Source of the DNA: Notospermus geniculatus
Lineage: Eukaryota > Nemertea > Pilidiophora > Heteronemertea > Lineidae
NCBI GenBank assembly: GCA_002633025.1
Contig: NMRB01000614.1
Span: 169,022-233,021 of the forward strand
DNA length: 64,000 nucleotides
Direction: 5' to 3'
Shown here: positions 54,999-64,000 of the stretch, piece by piece
Layout: each line of letters opens with the position of its first letter
How positions within the stretch are numbered: position 1 is the stretch's first letter
Made by a program: the position numbers and the translations under genes
The notes under the pieces: generated by a model
What the model was told of the DNA's origin: nothing
Databases searched by the model: none
What the model saw: the letters and a program-made list of their open reading frames with translations, nothing else

Positions 54999-57189
54999 TA
55001 GAGTATCACAGCTAAACCTAAAGGGTAAATCTGACTCTGAGAATGAATGTGTCACTTACACAATCAGGCGCGGATCCAGGGGGGGCGCCCCGGGCACACG
55101 CCTCCCCTTTTGGCCAGCAAATCTGTAAAATCGACCGTGAAATTCTGGAATTTGGGTGCAAATTTCAAGGTTCCTAGCAGAGGGCGCCCCCTCTTTTCCC
55201 AAATCCTGGATCCGCTCCTGACCATTTCTATAGACACAAGCTACAAACAGCATCACAGCACTTGATCTTGAAATCAGTTGGTTTTTAATCAAAACGATCA
55301 CTTCACTTTTTCGATAGCGACTCAGAATGCAGCAATATTAAAGAGGAAATGAATCTGGGCTGATCACCTTTGAATCTCATCTGAATTGAAACCTCTATCA
55401 ATCCTGACACGGAAATTGCCAACCATTCACGTCTAATTCACCAACAATTAGTCTTCCCAGAAATCAATTAACGATTTTTAACAAGAATTAAATTGTCATC
55501 GTTCATTTGCTGCGCACTAAATCACACGCTTTTGCCGTTTTCAATTTCTGACGCTTTTTACGGGAGCGGAGTTCACCTCGAATGGAGAAGAATTACGACT
55601 GAATTGAATTGATTTATAAAGCGGCAGTTATTTTCACAGCGCAGATGATATTTGAGAAATAACCGAGATTTCAGTTTCGGATCAAAGAGGATTTTTNTTG
55701 GAGATGAACGCCGGAACCCCAATATTTCCAATACACCAGACGTGATGTACTTATCAGTCGCCTGACCGGGCTATTCTGAACCAATCAAGGCATACTATAC
55801 AAGTAAAGATTGACTTGGGGAGTTGTAGAGACATCAATAATGAGACGCTCAGCCCCTCGGAGTCGGTACGTCGGTGAAGTCTGATGGGCAACCATGACCG
55901 TGCATTAACTGGCTCATCAGGTCATAGCTTATACTGGCTTCTTGTACCAGGAAGCGATTTGCGTAAATGTCCTTGTCGATTGGTTGGGATCTGTCACTGA
56001 CTACCTTATCAATCAGCACTGATCACAAACTTATTCACAGCTGAGACAATGAGCCTCGGAGGGTGAAGTACTTTGCCCAAGGACCCATCAAAGAATGTCA
56101 ACAATGTGGGTTTTGAACTGGCTACTACAGCATTTTGTGTAAGAAGATGTAAAGCAATGCTCCCTCACACACGGAGAGTGTCAACACCGGAGCAAGCAAA
56201 GATGCTACCAAGGGGTTAACAAAATTTCCTTGGCAGGTGAAGACAAGGGCGGGAATGTCACCCTCAAAATAGATACCAGCAACTGAATAAAGCCGACTGC
56301 ACAATGTTGCCATCATGATGGCTGTTCACATATACAGTGGGAAGAAGTTGACCACAAGGCCATGAAGGCTCTCCACAACTCTGCACTGATCCAGGGGTTA
56401 TCGGAACCAGGGCGCAGTTTATATAGAGTGGGATGATCGACCTGATGTGGTTTTTCGAGAGAAAAAAAGAATCGTTGTAGAAATAGAAGTTGAATGCCAG
56501 GTACCCCGCCACCGGCACAAGGATCGCATCGACGCAGAAGGAAAGGGCCTACACCGCCCGGCACCGGCTGGACTGTCGCCAAACAGCATTGATGAATGAG
56601 AGGGTGCATTGTGCATAAAGTCAATGCACCCTCTCACGAAATGAGGAAGCTTGCAAATTGGATGTGAACTAGCCTACCCGGGCTACCTTACTGAGCAGCG
56701 GGTTTATTGAACACCGTATATATATATAGACCCCATACATGCCATACAAAGGCATCCCCGAACGCCACGTGGACTATCCACATCGGCGAACATGTCCGAG
56801 TTGCTCGATCCCATGTGTGGAGTGCACAGAATGTTCATACGTCATCCAAACACCTGCCTGGTGGGAAAATGCATGACCTCACGAAATCGACCTATTTCTC
56901 ATCATACGCAGAAGCTGCCGCGTCATCAATCCTTGACCTAATTCGTTCAAAAGCAATTTCCTGCGAAGTCAAAGTTCTTCAAAGACAACGTGAATCGTTA
57001 CCAACATCAGTTAATGGTATCTAAATCATCCCAGGCGAATAGAGCTCTCAAACTTGGCCCGATCATAGAAAACTGGGCCTCGCACAATCACAACCATGCG
57101 AAAGGAACACTAAACCATTTTGAAGTGATCCACAAAAGCCATCGCCGTGTTATGCTGCCGCCTTGCGGCGGGTTCCGGGATCATTGCGT

Positions 57190-58072
57190 CCAGCGTTGCC
57201 AGATGGGCATGGATTTATCACTAGGCCATAGGCCCTCCTCAACTCGTGCACTGGCAGAATCTTGCAGGGTGGCAAGGGGTTGATCAATATGACCACTATA
57301 CCATGAAGGGCCGGCCATATGCTTGGGTTGGAATTTAGCCCAAAGTATAGCTGAAGTTTCTCTTTGCTTGAAACGTTAAGAAAAATCCATCTTTTTAATG
57401 AAAGTGTGGCTGAAGTCCGACCAAGCATACGGCCCTATGGCTCTCCGCAACTCACACACCAATCAATTCTATCAAGAAAGAACCTAATTAGCCATTCTGA
57501 CGTTTGACTTGGCTTGTCAGTACAACCAAGATGACCAACAATAATACATCTCCTCTGTAACCACAAGAGCCATTTACCTCTGATTTCTAAAGACATGGAC
57601 GGATAAAGACCGTGAAGAGGATTATGAACTCTACTCTCTTGACACAACCCATCCTCCCACAGCAGGGGTCGCTGCATATCCAATCACATAACCTTTGTGT
57701 GCGAGCATATGAAGAGGATACCAGACCAAAGCCCTGCTAGGGAGGATGAGACAACCAACGATCGAGGTTGTAAGGGTCATTGAGACGAAAGACAAAGGTT
57801 ATCTTGTCGTCCGAGTGGTTTTGATCTTGTCGCTTTCAACCACATAAATGTTGACATACCGCGGATAAGTAGCCAGAGTATGTTTGCGAAGTGCCGTACG
57901 AAATCAGCCGACGGAAAAGCAAACTACATGTATCCAATGACATTCAGTCTTGTAATTGTTACGGTTATTGCCACATTGTCAGAGTGGCATAGTGGAAGCG
58001 GTAACACATTTCACCGCATATGCAGTTGGTTGATTCTTGGGAATGGGTGGACCCACAATATAGTTCGGTCAA
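57190..58072. other. Sequence present only in block copy 2; no gene recognised
   Basis: Contains a small inverted element at 57307-57436 (AGGGCCGGCCATATGCTTGG and AGGGCCGTATGCTTGG ends), related in end sequence to the 41425 MITE. Minus-strand frames at 57150-57683 show no family signature. Confidence 0.4.
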
Positions 58073-58075
58073 TAA

Positions 58076-59518
58076 GGCGAGACTTTTTTTATGACTTGTT
58101 TCTCGGACATTTCTACTGACAAATTATGTGAGGAGGGAGGGAAAAAAATAAAATAAAAAATTTTTTTTTCAGCATTTTTGATTTCTCGAAGGATATTTAC
58201 CCTGTTTACGAAGCGGAGGAAGAAATAAAAATAAATATTTTTCTTGAAAAAAAAATTATTTCTCACTCAAGCACGTCACGTGAATAAACTGCTTCGACAC
58301 CTGGCATGCCTGGGGTTATTTTCAGGAAGCCATCTTAGCTTTGCCAAAGTTGTTATGGCTTCATGAATATGTGACTTGTGAGGCAGCCTAGGAAAACCTG
58401 CTGGATGCTCCTGTCAGACCACTCCACTGTCAGATTACCAGGGGTCTACCTTTAAGAATTTTTTACATGAGAAGTTGGTTGTCCTGCCAAAATTTTGGTT
58501 GTCCTGCCAATATTTCAAGTACCAAAATGGGTTTTGATAAACCTACCCGGTCACTCCATTTTCCTTTTGTGTATATTTGCTGAGTATCCTCTTAAACTTG
58601 ACTCAGTTCTTCAGAGATATGAGACTAGGCCCTAATTTTAGGGAGAAACTTCTCTCAAGCTATAGGTAGTCAGGTAAGTGGCTGTGAAAGGCCTCTCATT
58701 CATTAGACTCCACAAGTGAATTCAAATTTCCCGCCTATTACACCATATTAAACCAAGGTATTTTCTGATTGGCTCTTCCCATGCTTCCGATTCCTACCAA
58801 CTGAGTCAAATTAACTTGATAACTTTGGCCCCAAAATGATTAATCTAAGTAAAGGTTGCAATGAAATCAACAGAGTATTGAACAAAACATCCAATTTGAG
58901 CCTCTCATTGTGTCCATCATAGTTTATTTCTGTTAATTAGGTCAGACCGGCTGACCAGAAACATCGTAGGCACACACTCTGGAGATGACTTGGCACGAAG
59001 CCAGCTCTGTCAGCCACTGACGGCTGTTGCCTATTCACACAAATCAAGTTAATATATCATCATAAAAACGACTAACACGGGCAAGCTCTATGTCATTGGA
59101 AAGGAAATTTCACCAGCAATCCAATCAAACAGTTTTTGAGGCGATTTCTTTCCATCCCAGAGAAATAAAACCAAAAGTTCAGGACACTGTAGAAGTGAAA
59201 GCTATCTTCAAGTCGGGATTATATCGTCTGGCAAACTCGAGGGTGGTGTACTTCATCAGTTCGCCGGCGAACTGTGTAGTGTGAGAGATCGGCGGCGGAG
59301 CGGAGGACGGAAAAAAATAAAATAAACAAGCTTTTTATCTCATTCTCGTTCGGAGGACGGGAAAAAAATAAAAATAAAATTTTATTTTTTTTCAAAAAAC
59401 AGGCTTTCAACCATCGGCGGATCCGTGAAATGGGAAAAAATAAAAAAAATTTTTTTTTCTATTTTCTAAAAATGGTCTGCGGCGGATCCGCGAAACAAGT
59501 CATAAAAAAAGCCTCGCC
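58076..59518. mobile_element. 1443-bp inverted-repeat element with TAA duplication (PIF/Harbinger-like)
   Basis: The ends GGCGAGACTTTTTTTATGAC and GGCGAGGCTTTTTTTATGAC (reverse complement of the right) continue TTGTTTC. TAA duplicates lie at 58073-58075 and 59519-59521. Subterminal A/T-rich GGGAAAAAAATAAAATAAAA blocks occur at both ends, mixed with GGCGGATCCGCGAAA words. The middle (about 58270-59290) encodes no recognisable transposase. Confidence 0.75.
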
Positions 59519-59543
59519 TAAGCTCAAAATTGTGACCCAATCA

Positions 59544-60212
59544 GGACATAGCGGACAAAAGCGCCATTTTTTGCCCAAATGTTCCTTTAATATGGTACTT
59601 CAATTCTAGAAGGGGCGCCCAAGTCAAATCACCATGGTAACGTCAAAATCGGTGTTGAAGTTTAGGACACTGACTTTATCATTGCACCCAAGAACTGAGC
59701 TTTGTACAGGGAAATGGGACTCGATGTACAGCTAACTTTTGAACAGTTGGATTTACACCCCATAAATGTATTATCAACAGATAGAAACATGGTGCCTCAG
59801 AAGCAGATAAGCATGTTCTTAATTGTTTTCAGTAGTTATGTAATACGAAATTACATTTTTTATGCAAATTAACACAAAATGGGTCAAAATATATAAAAAC
59901 GTCGTTTGCAATTACCGAATCAGTTAAAAATTACTAAAACCATGCTTATATGATTATAAGGCACCACGTTTCTATCTGTTGATAATACATTTATGGGGTC
60001 CAAATCCAACCGTTCAAAAGTTAGCTGTACATCGGGTCCTATTTTCCTGTACAAAGCCCAGTTCCTGGGTCCAATGATAAAGTCACTGTCCAAAACTTCA
60101 ACACCGATTTTGACGTTACCATGGTGATCTGACTTGGGCGCCCCTTCTAGAATTGAAGTACCATATTAAAGGAACATTTGGGCAAAAAATGGCGCTTTTG
60201 TCCAGTTTGTCC
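59544..60212. mobile_element. 669-bp long inverted repeat with about 270-bp arms
   Basis: GGACAAAAGCGCCATTTTTT near 59553 pairs with its inverse near 60205. The arms stay paired through GGGGCGCCCAAGTC, CATGGTAACGTCAAAATCGG and AACAGATAGAAAC to about 59815 and 59943, leaving a loop of about 125 nt. No coding capacity. Present only in block copy 2, because copy 1 is missing this stretch at its N. Confidence 0.85.
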
Positions 60213-60494
60213 CGATTTTTCTCGTTATTGACTCTACTAATAGGCCTACACGTGATGAAGTGGGTGACTTATTTTAGGCACTCCTCCATGTGAGTCTTCT
60301 CACGCTTAGTTCTCAATTGGCAATTCACCATTGTTGGTTTCCTTACAACACTGAGACCAGATGAAACAAACGGCTGCCACCACTTTTTGTCCCCTGCTGG
60401 AGCCCTCGGAGAGGGATTTGAGAATACTGCCCGTCAGTCTGCATATGCTGCTCGGCACTCGCCGCAAGTAATCCTTTCCATCCTACAACTTAAT

Positions 60495-60748
60495 GGCCTG
60501 TCTACACTATCAACATTTTCAAGACATTTCTGCGACAAAACATTTTGAAAACTCTTTTGGAAATGTTGTGGCTTGTTTCGGGGTTGGTCTACACTCTGCA
60601 ACATTATCAAAACATTGTTTCAAATTGTTTTGCAAAAGTTGCAGGTCCAGTCCACACTGTACAACAAACCGAAAACAACGGTGTTTTGAAAATGTTGCAG
60701 CTGGATGTTTTGGAAATGTTTTGGAAATGTTGATGGTGTAGACAGGGC
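60495..60748. mobile_element. Foldback element, counterpart of 45837-46090
   Basis: Same GGCCTGTCTACACTATCAAC and GATGGTGTAGACAGGGC ends, with AACATTT/AAATGTT interior words and scattered substitutions. Confidence 0.75.
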
Positions 60749-60908
60749 TTCAGAACGACTGAACATTTTGGGTTCGTATTTGGTGGGGGGATTTACGACT
60801 TGCACCCAGGGTGACCTTCAACACTAATGCTTGTCTGTACATCTGAATTGTGACAGGCGCCAACTTTCATTCTTTTACTAAGGTGTGACTCTGTCTTTTT
60901 CTTTTCAG

Positions 60909-60959
60909 GTATCTGAGCTTGAACCACTGAAGGAACAGCACTCTGGGCCAACATTCTAA
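60909..60959 (+). CDS. Second copy of the GPCR terminal exon
   Basis: The acceptor and all 16 codons (VSELEPLKEQHSGPTF) match the exon at 46251-46301. The stop is TAA instead of TAG because CATCTAA is inserted after the last codon region. It is either the other allele of the same exon or a duplicated terminal exon. The matching tail exon 3 is missing from this block because of the jump at 55697. Confidence 0.6.
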   Translation, partial: VSELEPLKEQHSGPTF

Positions 60960-63900
60960 CATCTAAGGAACTGTGGGAACTTTGGCGAAGCTGATTTAAA
61001 ACTACCCTGCGTAAGATTAGGTTGATAGCATACAGTACAAAATGTACTCGTTCTGATTGACCAGGCCCAGAGACATGGCCATCAGCAAGTGATTACATAC
61101 ACCTAGAATATACTATAGAATGCGTCAGGCTATCGATGGCAGACCGTGACACTGTGAGCAGATGTGGCCGAAAGTCAATAAGTCAGGGTTTTTACTAGTC
61201 GGTGGTATTGACCATGACAACTTTTTTTATCAAGAGTCAGTGTGTGGAAGTTCTAGTCAACCGGATTCTCTCAAATACATGTAGACCGGGCGGGGCTGAA
61301 TGGTACCCCACTGCCCTTCATAAGGTGCATCCGTGGAACAATATGGAATTTTTTGAAAGCTACTCATATTTGAGACGAGCGAAATCTGCAAGAAATGTTT
61401 CAATTGCCTTCGAAGGAAATAATGTCAATTTGGATAAAAGCTATCTTAAAGAACACGGGATGAAAATAAAGTCTGCATGATGAGTGAGCCTCCAGTGGAT
61501 TTTATCACCTATGTCGCGACTATCACCGTTATTGTGTTTGACACTTCATGCAGAAAGCCGAATGGCGATGTCAATTGAACCGTCTCACCATGATAATACT
61601 AATGGAATCGAAAGAAAAGGATTGAAAGTTAGCTGTGATTTGTCAAATGTCAATGTTCATTTTTTGTTACAGTTCGATGCACCTTACAGCAAGCTTCTGA
61701 AATGATGTGTAGATACTTGTAAGTCAGCATTCATTCATTGGTTCTTTTGACTGGTCTGCCAAAATATTAGGTTGATGTTGAACAGTGTGCATTGCCAATC
61801 GAACCCTAAGCATGTCACAGAAGACAACCTGAAATGGCCAAGAAACAGACCATGTGCTGACCGCGGTTTATTACTGTTAGCAAAATGCCATCTTATGTTT
61901 AGTACCACAATGTTTCACTAGATGGCAGCAGCGGCCTATGGAATTCTGTTGCCACTTGGCATGCTCAGCTTCTATCTTCTTATATTCTAGATACATACAC
62001 ATCTATAGTTGTGTTCACAAGTTAAAAGGGCTGTTCGTTTTCGTCAATTGAGGATTCTGAGTTGTAATCCTTGAGAAAATGGAGAAAGCTATGAAGCTGC
62101 AAATTGCAGCAATTATTCTGTACAGCACAACAAATAATCCCTGCAATTTGCAAGTGCATAGCATCTTCCGTTTTTCCAAGGATCACAACTCAAGATTCCT
62201 CAAGTGATGGAAACAAACAGCCCCTTTCAACATTTCTTTTGGATGTTTGCCATCATGCCACTGAAATTTTGGAATTTCGCACGGCTATGTCAAGACTCGC
62301 CATAAGTCATATTCTCACAGCATCTGGAGATCTCGCATATCACAAGTCGACTGGTTTCATTCTACATCCTTATGGCTAAAGCACAGTGAAAGGACAGGGA
62401 ACCAGTCAACTTACAGATCCACAAGTCTTACAAGTTGACTGGTTTCCTCTCCCATCTCTATGGCTAATATAAAGCATGGTGAAAGAACAGAGAACCAGAT
62501 GACTTCGTTTTACCATAAATCCTATAGATACCGCCTCCCTGTACTGTATTAGTGTATACATGTACATTCTCTGTACCACATCATGTGACATGGACATTGT
62601 AATTAGATATCTTCTCAGTATACAATATTATATCATATTAAAACAAATAAAAACATGATACATGTACATTAAATTCCTAATCAATTGGGTCATTTGCATT
62701 ACATTTGACTTTTTCACCAGGAAATTTCACACGCATGTGTGCATCTAAGTTCAGAGCTGACAACCTAAAGTTATCGGCTCTTGTTGTTTGATTTAGTGCA
62801 TGGTTTTCACAGGCTTTGATCAGTGCCAACATCTATCTGTCTGTCTTAAAATTCAGGGGTTTAGTTAGAGGGAGTTTGGAAGTCACGGAAGTCAAAATAC
62901 TTCCAAATTTTAGGCTCCAGGAAGTCAAGTACATGTACTTCCAAACAATTTTAAACTTCTAAGCTAATGAAGCACATTTAGACTTCCAAGAAAAGCCCCA
63001 ATACTTCCTGATTTGGGGCTAAAGATAATATATATCATGGATATTTTCGCGGGCCACGAAATTCATTGTTTATTTACATTTTGTTTGTTTATGTCCAGGC
63101 TTTCGACGTCTTATGAGTAAATTATTGGTGGCATGCCCCTCTAGAAATTCTGCTGATTCCAAAAGTATTCATTTTGGTGGGTTGGCATGTCCCAAAAGTC
63201 CAAAATAACATAATGTAAACATCCATATTTACAAACATTGAATGTAAACAATGAAGTCACGATGTACATTATCTTTAAGGAAGTCATGAATTCCTGTCCA
63301 AAAATGTTAACTAAACCCTGTGTCTTCAGCTCTATCATTTTGTCTAGCAGTTGTTTGCAAGCAGGAAGAAAGCAAATTGAAGGGGCAATAAGACAGTCAT
63401 GACTTGCCAAGGTTTTTCATGTTTTCATGAAAAGTTTCCCCAGAAAACTGGTCCTACTTTGTTTTACAAGAATATCAGTGATAATTGTGGGCCAACATGT
63501 ACCTGAGAAACAACTCACTTTGGCTAACTAAGCTAAAAATCGCAGACGCAGAAGATAGTAGCATACTCCATCTTTTGTTAGCAAGACGAACAACATGTAA
63601 TAGGTCCCACTGACAAAGGTGAGATTCTTATGCCCTTATTCATTGAGCCTCAGTAGGACTGGAGGATCTGTAGGCCTAACTCAACCTGTTCACTGTACTA
63701 AAACTGCAGGGATGGAAGATTTAACTCCAGTCATGTTATGGACCCTTCAGCCCCACAGAGGCTTATTCCAAAAGTTGAAAGAGGCTGTGCCTGCAGACAA
63801 GGACAAAATGCAGTTGAATCAGTCCATCTAGAAATTGCCTACCGCTCTAGCTAAAGAAGGTGTTTGTGGCAACCAAGGAAAGGGTCTTACAACACAACAG

Positions 63901-64000
63901 CTGAAACTTACATCCCTGCAGGTTTATAATAGTTGTGGAGAACAGTGATATACATGTAGTTGAGTAAACTGATGACCAATGATGATTACTTGCGGCAAGT
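60960..64000. other. Duplicate of the 3' UTR/intergenic region
   Basis: Corresponds to 46302-49663 with copy-specific indels. It retains an extra stretch of about 160 bp (about 62245-62425) with a second unit of the GTTGACTGGTTTC..AACCAGTCAAC dispersed foldback repeat, which copy 1 lacks. No additional gene is recognised. Confidence 0.6.

Larger units (their letters stand above)
52455..64000. repeat. Large duplicated block, copy 2 (runs off the window)
   Basis: Counterpart of 39811-49663. At the single N (55697) it jumps from the equivalent of 42272 to that of about 44228, losing the receptor tail exon 3 region. It includes 57190-60360, absent from copy 1. Copy-specific changes include a tandem duplication of about 50 bp at 54659-54758 and an insertion at 53609-54343. 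Confidence 0.92.

Overview
This is a gene-poor, intron- and repeat-rich stretch of a metazoan genome, most likely a marine invertebrate. The phylum cannot be fixed from the sequence. The signs are very long introns with GTAAGT/GTGAGT donors, tRNA-derived SINEs with the CCTTGGGCAAAGTACTTCA core, dozens of small inverted-repeat transposons, and no compact or operon-like gene order. Two N runs (20344-20607, 53893-54195) and four single Ns (19149, 35929, 45718, 55697) show that it is a draft scaffold.

The main gene is on the plus strand and spans about 40 kb (6058 to 46301). It is a rhodopsin-class (class A) G-protein-coupled receptor of the FMRFamide-receptor type. One exon (25697-26753, or 26792 if not spliced further) carries all seven membrane helices. 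Upstream, in a 19.6 kb region, lie three separate ATG-bearing candidate first exons (6058-6089, 15395-15471, 21732-21817). All end in a consensus donor in the same phase 2 as the acceptor of the receptor exon. Each encodes a different short extracellular N-terminus rich in tyrosine, aspartate and glutamate. Downstream, a GTGAGT inside the receptor exon (26754) is in phase 0 with a 35-codon tail exon (43246-43350) and a 16-codon terminal exon (46251-46301). The sequence therefore predicts one receptor core with exchangeable N-termini (likely tyrosine-sulfated) and two alternative C-tails.

The second gene is a single recognisable exon of an ADA2/ADGF-type secreted adenosine deaminase on the minus strand (49721-49926), tail-to-tail with the receptor. 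No other exon of it could be recognised here.

Layout: 1-6.0 kb, MITEs and two tandem arrays. 6-25.7 kb, receptor first exons and intron packed with foldback elements, SINEs and an 879-bp hAT-like element. 25.7-27.3 kb, receptor exon and a possible short 3' UTR. 27.3-33.9 kb, no recognised gene, with a 1.5 kb minisatellite at 31.15-32.63 kb. 33.96-37.75 kb, one locus present twice, each copy with its own inserted element. 39.8-49.7 kb and 52.5-64 kb, a second and larger duplicated block. The single Ns fall where one copy abruptly skips sequence that the other contains, which suggests unmerged haplotypes or gap-closed repeats. The duplicated blocks supply natural filled/empty-site pairs for several mobile elements. 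All calls were made by eye; no database search was run.
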